Below, piece by piece: positions 27,399-35,932 of a stretch of DNA of 64,000 bases (position 1 is the first letter of the stretch; each line of letters begins with the position of its first letter). Made by a program: the position numbers and the translations under genes. The stretch comes from Pseudorhizobium banfieldiae. GTDB taxonomy: Bacteria; Pseudomonadota; Alphaproteobacteria; Rhizobiales; Rhizobiaceae. The notes beneath the pieces were generated by a model. It ran no database searches. It was not told where the DNA came from and saw only the letters and a list, made by a program, of their open reading frames with translations. The stretch is taken from assembly GCF_000967425.1 (NCBI RefSeq), contig NZ_FO082820.1, positions 2,790,001 through 2,854,000 on the forward strand, written 5' to 3'.

Positions 27399-29939
27399 AT
27401 GGCACTCGAGGCCTATAACGAGAAACGCGATTTCAAGGCGTCGCCCGAGCCGAAGGGGAGAAAAGTCAAGTCCGGGGGAAACAGCTTCGTCATCCAGAAG
27501 CATGCAGCGCGCCGGCTTCACTACGACTTCCGGCTGGAAATGGATGGCGTGCTGAAGAGCTGGGCGGTCACGCGTGGCCCCAGCCTTGTGCCAGGTGAGA
27601 AGAGGCTCGCCGTCCATGTCGAAGATCACCCGCTCGACTACGGCGATTTCGAAGGAACGATCCCGCAAGGAAACTACGGAGCAGGCTCGGTCCTCCTCTG
27701 GGATCGCGGCACCTGGCATCCGATCGGAGATCAGAAACGCGGCTACAGCAAGGGACACATGGAGTTCGAGCTCAAGGGGGAGAAGCTCGAGGGCCGATGG
27801 CATCTCGTGCGCATGGCCAACCGCCGTGGTGAAAAGCGGGAGAACTGGCTCCTCATCAAGGGGGAAGATGAATTCGCGCGGGCCGAAGGCGATGCCGACA
27901 TCCTGGAGGAGCTTCCCAAGTCCGTGAAGACCGGACGGCTTCTCGAGGAACTGCAAGGCGGCACGAAGGCGAAGGCCAAGCGAAAAACGCCGCCGAAGAC
28001 ATCCGACCCTTCTCCTTCGGACGAGGCGCTGAATGGACCCGTCAAGAATAACAGCTTACCGAAGCTGAAGGGAGCGAAGAAGGCAGAGCTGCCTGACTTC
28101 GTGACACCTCAGCTTGCGACGCTCGTGAAGAGTGCGCCTTCCGGGAAGCGATGGATCCACGAAATCAAGCTGGATGGATACCGTGTCCAGGCACGTATCG
28201 ACGGCGGCGACGTCAAGCTCCTGACCCGGACCGGCCTCGACTGGACCCACAAATTCGGCGATGCGATCGTGGATGCACTCAAGCGCCTGCCGGTGCAGCA
28301 GGCCGTGCTGGACGGCGAAGTGGTGGTCAACGGCGGATCGGGCGCAAGCGAATTCTCGCTTCTCCAGCAGGATCTGAGCGAGGGGCGAACGGATCGGCTG
28401 GTCTTCTTCGCCTTCGATCTCCTCCATCTCGATGGGTTCGATCTGACTCCCTCCAAGCTTGTGGATCGCAAGCAGACGCTGGAAGGCATCCTGTCCGGCA
28501 GCAGCGACATCGTTCGTTACAGCGAGCATTTCGATGACGAAGGAGGGCTTGTGCTGAAGCACGCCTGCCGCCTCAGCCTCGAGGGGATCATCTCCAAGAT
28601 CGGAGATGCCCCCTACCGCGGCGGGCGGGGAAAAGACTGGGTGAAGTCGAAATGCTCGGCGCGGCAGGAGTTCGTTGTCGCCGGCTATGTCCCCTCCTCC
28701 GTCTCCAGCAGCGCCATTGGCTCGCTGGTGATGGGCTATTACCAGGACGGCAAGCTGATGCATGCTGGCCGGGTGGGCACCGGTTACAGCAACAAGGTCG
28801 CCCAGACGCTCTTCCGCCAGATGCAGGAGCTGAAGGTCACGAAGAGCCCGTTCGAGGAGAAACTGACGGCGGTCGAGCGGAAGGATGTCGTCTTCCTCAG
28901 ACCCGAACTGGTGGCGGAAGTCGAGTTCCGTGGCTGGACTGCTGATGCTCACATCAGACACGCCTCCTTTCGTGGTATGAGGGAGGACAAGCAGGCAAGG
29001 GATGTGGTGCAAGAGGCCGGTCCAGCCATGGCAAGCAGCGATGACCAAAAGGAACTGGGGAGCCGGACGGTAACGCTCACCCACCCGGACCGCATCTACT
29101 GGCCGGATGCCGGCGTGACCAAGGCTGGCCTTGCCGATTACTACGTCGAGGTTTGGCGGCACATGGCTCCGTTTGTGGTCAACCGCCCCCTTGCATTGGT
29201 GCGAGGTCCCGATGGCATCGGCAAACCTCTTTTCTTCCAGAAGCATGCCTGGAAGGGCATGAACAAGCATATCGGCACGGCGAAGGATCCCGCCGATCCT
29301 TCCGAAGAGGATATCATCATCCGGGACCTCGACGGCTTGCTCGGTCTCGTTCAGGGCGGGACGCTCGAAATCCATCCCTGGGGCTCGACCATCGACCAGT
29401 GGGAAAAGCCGGACATGGTCAATATCGACCTCGACCCCGGCGACGGAACGACCTGGGAGGACGTCATCGCAGCCGCCTATGAGGTTCGCGAACGCTTCGA
29501 GGCGATGGGGCTTTCCGGATTCGTCAAGACGTCCGGTGGCAAGGGGCTGCACGTCGTCGCACCGGTGAAACCCAAGGCGGAGTGGCCGGACGTCAAGGCG
29601 GCGATGAAGGCGCTCGCCGACAGCATGGCCGGCGATAGCCCCGACCGCTATGTCTCCACCATCACCAAGTCAAAGCGGAAGGGAAAGATCCTGATCGACT
29701 ACCTGCGCAATGGGCGAGGCGCCACGGCTGTGGCCCCCTATTCGACGCGGGCTCGCCCTGGAGCCCCGGTATCCATGCCCATCGCCTGGGAGGAGCTGGA
29801 GCAGGCAATCGGGCCGGCGTACTTCACGGTGAACAACGCAACGAGCCGCCACGAGCAGTTGGACAGGGATCCGTGGTCGGATTTCAGGGAAGCAGAGGCG
29901 GAGATCAAGACGTCTCGGACAAAGCGCCAGAAGCGCTAG
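27399..29939 (+). CDS. ligD: ATP-dependent DNA ligase D (end-joining)
   Basis: Multifunctional 846-residue end-joining enzyme. The order is phosphoesterase (about residues 25-170, with FVIQKHAARRLHYDFRLEMD and FEGTIPQGNYGAG), ligase (about 225-540, catalytic Lys257 in HEIKLDGYR, then VLDGEVVV and LEGIISK), and archaeo-eukaryotic-primase-like polymerase (about 555-846, with LTHPDRIYWPDAGVTK, VNIDLDPGDGTTWEDV and SGGKGLHVVAP). This PE-LIG-POL order matches Pseudomonas and rhizobial LigD. It is translated directly after ku. The stop lies three bases from the stop of the second ku, which reads the other way. Confidence 0.96.
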   Translation: MALEAYNEKRDFKASPEPKGRKVKSGGNSFVIQKHAARRLHYDFRLEMDGVLKSWAVTRGPSLVPGEKRLAVHVEDHPLDYGDFEGTIPQGNYGAGSVLLWDRGTWHPIGDQKRGYSKGHMEFELKGEKLEGRWHLVRMANRRGEKRENWLLIKGEDEFARAEGDADILEELPKSVKTGRLLEELQGGTKAKAKRKTPPKTSDPSPSDEALNGPVKNNSLPKLKGAKKAELPDFVTPQLATLVKSAPSGKRWIHEIKLDGYRVQARIDGGDVKLLTRTGLDWTHKFGDAIVDALKRLPVQQAVLDGEVVVNGGSGASEFSLLQQDLSEGRTDRLVFFAFDLLHLDGFDLTPSKLVDRKQTLEGILSGSSDIVRYSEHFDDEGGLVLKHACRLSLEGIISKIGDAPYRGGRGKDWVKSKCSARQEFVVAGYVPSSVSSSAIGSLVMGYYQDGKLMHAGRVGTGYSNKVAQTLFRQMQELKVTKSPFEEKLTAVERKDVVFLRPELVAEVEFRGWTADAHIRHASFRGMREDKQARDVVQEAGPAMASSDDQKELGSRTVTLTHPDRIYWPDAGVTKAGLADYYVEVWRHMAPFVVNRPLALVRGPDGIGKPLFFQKHAWKGMNKHIGTAKDPADPSEEDIIIRDLDGLLGLVQGGTLEIHPWGSTIDQWEKPDMVNIDLDPGDGTTWEDVIAAAYEVRERFEAMGLSGFVKTSGGKGLHVVAPVKPKAEWPDVKAAMKALADSMAGDSPDRYVSTITKSKRKGKILIDYLRNGRGATAVAPYSTRARPGAPVSMPIAWEELEQAIGPAYFTVNNATSRHEQLDRDPWSDFREAEAEIKTSRTKRQKR

Positions 29940-29942
29940 TCT

Positions 29943-31052
<1,110 letters not shown>

Positions 31053-31073
31053 AGCACGGCGATCTGCTTCTCG

Positions 31074-31103
31074 AGGCGATTCACTCCCGTGGATCGCCTT
31101 TTT
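31074..31103 (+). terminator. Intrinsic terminator after the 65-residue protein gene
   Basis: AGGCGAT, a twelve-base loop and ATCGCCT followed by a run of five T, 22 bases after the stop codon. Confidence 0.8.
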
Positions 31104-31196
31104 GCATTTTGTCACCTGTGACATTTTCGGGATTTCCGAAGATTGGAATATTGCTGTAAGGAGGACTGAGATAAGCTCTAGTGCAGAAGGTGGACG

Positions 31197-31397
31197 ATGA
31201 CCGTCACAGCATCGTCCGAGGTCGGAATGGCGAAAAAGATCGATCCCAGTACAGAGGCGGAAATTCGACTAGGGCGGCGCGTCAGCCGCGAAGTATCGGT
31301 TCTCCTGCACGAGATCGAGAAGGAGCCTGTTCCCGATCGTCTTCTGGAACTCGCTCAGCAGCTTCAAAAGGCGCTCGGCGAGAAATACGAGCAGTAG
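31197..31397 (+). CDS. NepR-like small protein, candidate anti-sigma factor
   Basis: A 66-residue helical protein. The segment LGRRVSREVSVLLHEIEKEP followed by VPDRLLELAQQLQKAL resembles the NepR core (IGR-LR--- then EPVPDRFL-LL--L), the anti-sigma factor that sequesters EcfG. The match is by eye and partial. NepR usually sits beside ecfG and phyR; here it lies about 5 kb from the sigma gene. The ATG at 31197 follows AAGGTGG; an internal ATG at 31227 would remove ten residues. It has no clear EcfG promoter of its own. It may bind the local sigma factor or another one. Confidence 0.65.
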   Translation: MTVTASSEVGMAKKIDPSTEAEIRLGRRVSREVSVLLHEIEKEPVPDRLLELAQQLQKALGEKYEQ

Positions 31398-31491
31398 CTG
31401 ACCTTTATCGGCCTGGTCGCGTGGCAAGCGATCTCTCATTCCACGACGTTCGGCTTTGCAGCCTCACACCGGCTCGTCCTTTGACGCGGCA

Positions 31492-31529
<38 letters not shown>

Positions 31530-31549
31530 AGTGACCGCCCTAGCCGCTC

Positions 31550-31574
31550 GGAACCTTGACCCGTCCGCTTCGTT
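31550..31574 (+). promoter_or_regulatory. EcfG-type promoter of the cysteine hydrolase gene
   Basis: GGAAC, 16 bases, CGTT, an exact match ending 26 bases before the ATG at 31601. It excludes the earlier in-frame start at 31556. Confidence 0.8.
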
Positions 31575-31600
31575 GGAGCCAGTCCGATCCGGAGGAGAGA

Positions 31601-32185
31601 ATGGAAGATCCGAGACGTTGCCGCCATCTTTGCGTCGACATGCAGAGGCTGTTTGCCGAAGATACCCCTTGGAACGTCCCATGGATGCAGAAGGTCCGCG
31701 ACCCGGTCACCATACTATCCTCGGCCCACGCGGCTGAGACCATTTTCACTCGCTTCATACCGCCCGTTCATCCCGCCGATGTCACCGGGACCTGGCGCGA
31801 ATACTACCAGAAATGGCCGATGATGACCCGCGAGGTCCTTGGCGACGAGATGGTCGACATACTGCCGGAACTGCGGGAGCTTGTTCCTCCCGCGACAGTC
31901 TTCGACAAGCCCATCTATTCCCCATGGCTGGAGGGCCGCCTGCATCGATATCTTCGCGGGCAGGATGTCACCACCCTCGTCATCTCCGGTGGAGAGACAG
32001 ATGTCTGCGTCCTCGCTGCCGTGATGGGTGCGGTCGACCTGGGATATTCGATCATCCTCCTGAAGGATGCAATCTGCAGCACCTCGGACGCCACGCATGA
32101 TGCGACCCTCGGCGTCTACGCATCGCGGTTTTCGACCCAGCTGCGCCTCTCTAGCGTCCCGGAAGTCCTCGACTGGTGGGCATGA
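31601..32185 (+). CDS. Cysteine hydrolase (isochorismatase family)
   Basis: Isochorismatase-fold hydrolase of 194 residues. The catalytic Asp is in LCVDMQRLFAEDTPW and the nucleophile Cys in LVISGGETDVCVLAAVMGAVDLGY, with the following LLKDAICSTSDATHDATL being typical. The family hydrolyses amides or vinyl ethers (nicotinamidase, peroxyureidoacrylate, isochorismate); the substrate here cannot be read. The ATG at 31601 has GGAGGAGAG right upstream. It has an exact EcfG promoter, and a CT microsatellite lies just above that promoter. Confidence 0.87.
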   Translation: MEDPRRCRHLCVDMQRLFAEDTPWNVPWMQKVRDPVTILSSAHAAETIFTRFIPPVHPADVTGTWREYYQKWPMMTREVLGDEMVDILPELRELVPPATVFDKPIYSPWLEGRLHRYLRGQDVTTLVISGGETDVCVLAAVMGAVDLGYSIILLKDAICSTSDATHDATLGVYASRFSTQLRLSSVPEVLDWWA

Positions 32186-32186
32186 A

Positions 32187-32212
32187 GGAACCTTCGCGAG
32201 GGGAATCCGGTT
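32187..32212 (+). promoter_or_regulatory. EcfG-like promoter of the second BON gene
   Basis: GGAAC, 18 bases, GTT, ending 34 bases before the ATG at 32247 and starting one base after the hydrolase stop. The spacing is one base longer than the consensus. Confidence 0.5.
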
Positions 32213-32246
32213 GTCTCGGCATGGACCTTGCGAAGGAGAAACTCCG

Positions 32247-32639
32247 ATGAAGAACGAACAGCCAAAATCCGGACGACCCGGCGAAACCTCGCAGTGGCCG
32301 CGCTGGGAGGGACCCGCTGAAAATCGCCCCAGCGGATACCTGCAGGGAGAAGCGAATATCTTTGCGGAGGGCAGCGGCCAGGAGAAGAAACGCTGCCTCG
32401 CTCCGGACGGATACGAACGCTCCGACAGTGATCTGCAAACCGCCGTCAATGAAGCTCTCACGCAGGACGCATTTCTGGATCCCCGAGGCATCACAGTCTC
32501 CGTAAATGACGGCATCGCTTCCTTGGAAGGCACGGTGGCAAGCGCTGATGATGTCCGCCGCGCAGAGGACTGCTGTCGCTCGGTCGATGGGCTGAAGGGA
32601 TGCACCAACAACCTGCACATAGCTGGCGAACACCACTGA
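32247..32639 (+). CDS. BON-domain protein
   Basis: A 130-residue protein. The first about 60 residues are hydrophilic and Pro/Gly-rich. The rest is a BON domain: SDSDLQTAVNEALTQDAFLD, then ITVSVNDGIASLEGTVASADDVRRAE and GLKGCTNNLHI. There is no signal peptide. The ATG at 32247 has AAGGAG about ten bases upstream. It follows the cysteine hydrolase and precedes a tiny membrane protein, and may be expressed from both the hydrolase promoter and its own EcfG-like promoter. Confidence 0.85.
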   Translation: MKNEQPKSGRPGETSQWPRWEGPAENRPSGYLQGEANIFAEGSGQEKKRCLAPDGYERSDSDLQTAVNEALTQDAFLDPRGITVSVNDGIASLEGTVASADDVRRAEDCCRSVDGLKGCTNNLHIAGEHH

Positions 32640-32660
32640 GGATCAACCGGGAGAAAGAAC

Positions 32661-32846
32661 ATGGCCGACAAACTATGGTTCATGATCGTCGCGATAGGCC
32701 CTGTCCTGCTGGGCCTCGTCATCGCTTTTGGCTTGATGCGTAAGAGACGCATCGGGACGGTCGAGAAAGCTCGGCAGGAAGAGGCCGTTGAGCGCTTGTA
32801 CGACAAGCCCGAGGGTGGTCGCGAACCCAGCTACAGGCAGAACTGA
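32661..32846 (+). CDS. Small single-pass membrane protein
   Basis: A 61-residue protein with one hydrophobic helix (about residues 5-26, WFMIVAIGPVLLGLVIAFGL) and a charged cytoplasmic tail beginning MRKRRIG. It starts 21 bases after the BON gene, with GGGAG upstream, and so probably shares its transcript. No function is recognised; such proteins are common in stress operons of rhizobia. Confidence 0.8.
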   Translation: MADKLWFMIVAIGPVLLGLVIAFGLMRKRRIGTVEKARQEEAVERLYDKPEGGREPSYRQN

Positions 32847-32851
32847 GACGC

Positions 32852-32876
32852 GGAACTTTTAACAGGTCGCTTCGTT
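32852..32876 (+). promoter_or_regulatory. EcfG-type promoter of the DUF892 gene
   Basis: GGAAC, 16 bases, CGTT, an exact match ending 51 bases before the ATG at 32928. Confidence 0.8.
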
Positions 32877-32927
32877 ATCTGCAGCGGAAAGATCAACCCT
32901 GAACCTTCACCCAGGAGACTTGCAATC

Positions 32928-33425
32928 ATGGCAACGAAAACCCTCGACGACCTTTTCTACGAGACGCTCAAGGATATCTACTACGCCGAGCGTCAGATCC
33001 TGAAGGCGCTGCCGAAGATGGCGCGCGCTGCCCAGGACGAGAAGCTCAAGACCGCCTTCCAGGACCACAAGGAAGAGACCGAGGGCCAGATCGAGCGCCT
33101 GAAGCAGGTTTTCGAAATTATCGGCAAGCGAGCTCGCGGCAAGACCTGTGACGCCATCGAGGGGATCATCTCCGAGGGCGAAGAAATCATGGAAGAATTC
33201 AAGGATACGCCCGCCCTCGACGCCGGCCTTCTTGCCGCCGCCCAGGCTGTCGAGCACTATGAAATCAGCCGCTATGGCACGCTGCGCTCCTGGGCCCAGC
33301 AGCTTGGCCTGAAGGATGCGGTGAAGCTTCTGGAGGAGACGCTTGCAGAGGAAAGCAAGACCGACGAGAAGCTGACGGGCCTTGCCAAGACGGCGGTCAA
33401 CTCCGCTGCCCGGAAGGCTGCCTGA
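32928..33425 (+). CDS. DUF892/YciE-type ferritin-like stress protein
   Basis: Ferritin-like four-helix protein of 165 residues of the YciE/DUF892 family. The N-terminal TLDDLFYETLKDIYYAERQI and the later FQDHKEETEGQIERLKQVF and AQAVEHYEISRYGTLRSWA carry the acidic/His residues expected for a di-iron site. YciE-like proteins are induced by osmotic and general stress; their reaction is not established. An exact EcfG promoter precedes it and a strong intrinsic terminator follows. Confidence 0.92.
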   Translation: MATKTLDDLFYETLKDIYYAERQILKALPKMARAAQDEKLKTAFQDHKEETEGQIERLKQVFEIIGKRARGKTCDAIEGIISEGEEIMEEFKDTPALDAGLLAAAQAVEHYEISRYGTLRSWAQQLGLKDAVKLLEETLAEESKTDEKLTGLAKTAVNSAARKAA

Positions 33426-33436
33426 TCCTCGCTATG

Positions 33437-33467
33437 AAAAGGCCCGGTTCGCTGAACCGGGCCTTTT
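33437..33467 (+). terminator. Intrinsic terminator after the DUF892 gene
   Basis: AAAAGGCCCGGTTC, loop GCT and GAACCGGGCCTTTT, a perfect 14-base stem. The A-run on one side and T-run on the other make it bidirectional, also serving the convergent gene at 33488. Confidence 0.95.
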
Positions 33468-33487
33468 GCTTGGGCGTTGCAGAGCCG

Positions 33488-33706
33488 TCAGGCATTCAGG
33501 CCGGAACCCGGCTGTGGCTGGACTGGCAGCATATCCCCGTTAAGCTCCATACGCCGGAAAACGCGGCTGTGCTTGCGCTTCGCCATCTCCACCCTCGCAG
33601 CTGCGACGGCAAGCTCATAGGTGTGAAATGAGCAACGGGACTCGATCCCGTTCATGACGTAGGTCCATCCGTCAGGGTGAGGTATGATATCGCAGAAGTT
33701 GTTCAT
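33488..33706 (-). CDS. Small DUF2188-like protein
   Basis: A 72-residue protein with HPDGWTYVMNGIESRCSFHT followed by ELAVAAARVEMAKRK, resembling the DUF2188 pattern (a compact domain with a conserved W and an A-rich helix). Function unknown. It is convergent with the DUF892 gene and has an EcfG-type promoter 24 bases before its ATG. Confidence 0.75.
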   Translation of the reverse strand: MNNFCDIIPHPDGWTYVMNGIESRCSFHTYELAVAAARVEMAKRKHSRVFRRMELNGDMLPVQPQPGSGLNA

Positions 33707-33729
33707 GGCGGCTCCCTTCAGCGGCCCTA

Positions 33730-33754
33730 AACTCCCGACCTCCCATAAGGTTCC
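33730..33754 (-). promoter_or_regulatory. EcfG-type promoter of the DUF2188-like gene
   Basis: On the minus strand: GGAAC, 17 bases, GTT. It is divergent from the DUF2934 promoter at 33795. Confidence 0.65.
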
Positions 33755-33794
33755 GCCTTCGTAAGCCGAGACCTCGAATTATTCGTCGCCAGCA

Positions 33795-33819
33795 GGAACT
33801 TTCGGTTTTCTTGATCGTT
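33795..33819 (+). promoter_or_regulatory. EcfG-type promoter of the DUF2934 gene
   Basis: GGAAC, 16 bases, CGTT, an exact match ending 27 bases before the ATG at 33847, which sets that start over the earlier one at 33811. Confidence 0.8.
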
Positions 33820-33846
33820 CTTCGTCCACGAAAAGTGGAGACCTTG

Positions 33847-34140
33847 ATGGCGGATCACGAGGACGACTGGGTACGCAAGCGCGCCTATTCACTTTGGGAA
33901 GAGGAGGGATATCCGGCAGGAAAGGATCTGGAGCACTGGGAGCGGGCGAAACGAGAGTTGGATAGCTTTAAGCCGGGTCGCATGAAACGTGCGACGTCGC
34001 GGCCCGCCGCGGCTAGTGCGAAGCCAGCGAGCATAAAGCCGGAAGGAGCGAGCATAAAGCCGGAAGGCAAGGGTTCAGAGGCGCTGCCTCCTCCTCCAAA
34101 GAAGAAGGCTGCGCGGACGAAAAAGACGACCAGCAGCTGA
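33847..34140 (+). CDS. DUF2934-type small protein with repeat tail
   Basis: A 97-residue basic protein. The first about 40 residues, DDWVRKRAYSLWEEEGYPAG and EHWERAKREL, match the DUF2934 family of small rhizobial proteins of unknown function. The tail is Ala/Pro/Lys-rich, contains a perfect tandem repeat encoding SIKPEGA twice and ends KKKAARTKKTTSS, resembling nucleic-acid-binding tails. The exact EcfG promoter makes it a stress gene. Confidence 0.8.
   Translation: MADHEDDWVRKRAYSLWEEEGYPAGKDLEHWERAKRELDSFKPGRMKRATSRPAAASAKPASIKPEGASIKPEGKGSEALPPPPKKKAARTKKTTSS
34026..34067 (+). repeat. Two perfect 21-base tandem repeats in the DUF2934 gene
   Basis: The unit beginning AGCGAGCATAAAG is present twice without change and in frame, duplicating seven residues of the tail. 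It indicates a recent duplication. Confidence 0.9.
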
Positions 34141-34240
34141 CATCCTGACATGCGGCTGCGGCAGACCTGCCGCCGCAATCTCTGCTCTACCTGCTGCGTG
34201 GGTGCCGTGCGCTACAAGACTTTCTTTCTCTCATTTCGTT

Positions 34241-34266
34241 GGAACGCTTGCGGCCCTCCGCGCGTT
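34241..34266 (+). promoter_or_regulatory. EcfG-type promoter of glgA
   Basis: GGAAC, 17 bases, CGTT, ending 35 bases before the ATG at 34302. It overlaps the earlier in-frame start at 34239. Confidence 0.7.
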
Positions 34267-34301
34267 CGGCAGGACCGGCCGAGTGCACGGTGGAGGCTGG
34301 C

Positions 34302-35873
34302 ATGACGGACGCTTTCTTCTCTTTCGAGGATCCTGGCTCGGTCAGTACGGCGGAAACATCCGGCACCGTGAAGCGACGAGGTGCCTCTGGCGCCATCAAG
34401 GTACTTTCCGTCACCTCCGAAATCTTCCCCCTTATCAAGACAGGCGGCCTCGCCGACGTCACCGGCTCCCTGCCGAAGGCGCTGGAACGACTTGGGATCG
34501 AGACACTCTCACTGGTCCCGGGTTATCCGTCGGTAATGGGGCAGCTCAGGACGGCGCCGCCGCTGCTCGTTTTCGACGAACTGCTGGGCGAACGGGCCTC
34601 TCTGCTCTACGCGCAGATCGAAGGCCTCAGCCTGCTGGTTCTTGACTGCCCTGCCCTCTATGCACGCGACGGTGGCCCCTACGTTGACGCTGCGGGGGTT
34701 GATTATGCCGACAACTGGAAACGCTTCGCAGCGCTGAGCCTTGCAGCCGCCGAAGTGGCGGGCGGAGCGCTCCCCGGCTGGATACCGGACATCGTTCATC
34801 CCCACGACTGGCAAACGGCCCTGACATCAGTTTACATGCGGGAACTGGAGGTACCCACTCCAGTTGTGCTCACGGTGCACAATCTCGCCTTCCAGGGACA
34901 ATTCTCTGCCTCACTTCTGCCGGCACTGGGGCTGCGGCCCGAACTCTACGCGACCGACTGCCTCGAATACTTCCGGGACATCAGTTACCTGAAAGGCGGT
35001 CTGCAGACGGCTGATGCCATCACCACGGTCAGTCCGACATATGCCAGGGAAATCCTGACGCCTCGCTTTGGCATGGGCATGGATGGCATTCTGAACCAAC
35101 GGCTCGACGTCCTTCGCGGTATCGTCAACGGGATCGACCTAGAGGTCTGGGACCCGGCCGCCGATCCCTACCTACCCGTGAACTACGACGCTGCCAGCCT
35201 TCGCAAGAAGCGCCAGAACCGTCGACATCTGCTGGAGGCGTTCGGCCTGGACACAGACGGCGCAGGGCCTGTTTTCGCCGCGGTCAGCCGCCTGACATGG
35301 CAGAAGGGCATGGACATGCTGGCAGAGACTGCAGACGAGATCATCAACAGCGGTGGCAAGCTGATCGTCTGCGGACAAGGGGACCGGGAGATCGAGCGCC
35401 AGCTCCTGGAGACTGCGGCGCGGCATCCTGGCCAGATGACCGTCCATATCGGCTATGCCGAGGCGATCGCGCATCTCATGCACGCCGGAGCGGACGCGAT
35501 CATCCAGCCGTCCCGCTTCGAGCCTTGCGGCCTGACCCAGCTCTACGCGCTTCGGTACGGCTGCGTGCCGGTGGTCTCCCGGACGGGCGGCCTTTCTGAA
35601 ACGATTATCGACGCCAATGACGCAGCAATGTCTGCACGCGTGGCCACCGGGTTCCAGTTTCATCCGGTCACAACCGACGGCCTGCGGACGGCGCTGAGGC
35701 GGGCGGTCGAAGCTTATGCGGACCCGAAGCAATGGGCGAGACTGCAGAACCAGGGCATGAAGGCCAGGTTCTCCTGGGACCGTAGTGCCCAGCAATATGC
35801 CGCGGTCTACGCCTCGCTCATGAATCGATCGAAAACATCGCCTTCGCGGCCTCTGCCCAAAGCCGTCTCCTGA
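34302..35873 (+). CDS. glgA: Glycogen synthase (ADP-glucose type)
   Basis: GT5 glycosyltransferase of 523 residues that builds the glycogen chain from ADP-glucose. The [16 protein letters not shown] motif with the ADP-glucose-binding Lys lies near residues 48-62. It is followed by [35 protein letters not shown] and the C-terminal [23 protein letters not shown] with the catalytic Glu. I start at 34302, where GGAGG lies five bases upstream. The first about 30 residues before [13 protein letters not shown] are an unusual extension. glgX is convergent; no glgB, glgC or glgP is in the window, so this may be a second, stress-regulated copy. Confidence 0.95.
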   Translation: MTDAFFSFEDPGSVSTAETSGTVKRRGASGAIKVLSVTSEIFPLIKTGGLADVTGSLPKALERLGIETLSLVPGYPSVMGQLRTAPPLLVFDELLGERASLLYAQIEGLSLLVLDCPALYARDGGPYVDAAGVDYADNWKRFAALSLAAAEVAGGALPGWIPDIVHPHDWQTALTSVYMRELEVPTPVVLTVHNLAFQGQFSASLLPALGLRPELYATDCLEYFRDISYLKGGLQTADAITTVSPTYAREILTPRFGMGMDGILNQRLDVLRGIVNGIDLEVWDPAADPYLPVNYDAASLRKKRQNRRHLLEAFGLDTDGAGPVFAAVSRLTWQKGMDMLAETADEIINSGGKLIVCGQGDREIERQLLETAARHPGQMTVHIGYAEAIAHLMHAGADAIIQPSRFEPCGLTQLYALRYGCVPVVSRTGGLSETIIDANDAAMSARVATGFQFHPVTTDGLRTALRRAVEAYADPKQWARLQNQGMKARFSWDRSAQQYAAVYASLMNRSKTSPSRPLPKAVS

Positions 35874-35888
35874 AGAAGGCAACCGTCC

Positions 35889-35932
35889 GAGAGCGGCTGA
35901 CTTGCTTCAGCTGCTTGAACAGTCAGGCTCTC
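35889..35932. terminator. Inverted repeat between convergent glgA and glgX
   Basis: GAGAGC and CTGACT pair with AGTCAG and GCTCTC to form a 12-base stem with a two-base bulge and an 18-base loop. It spans the gap and the end of glgX. There is no T-run, so termination is plausible but not certain. Confidence 0.45.
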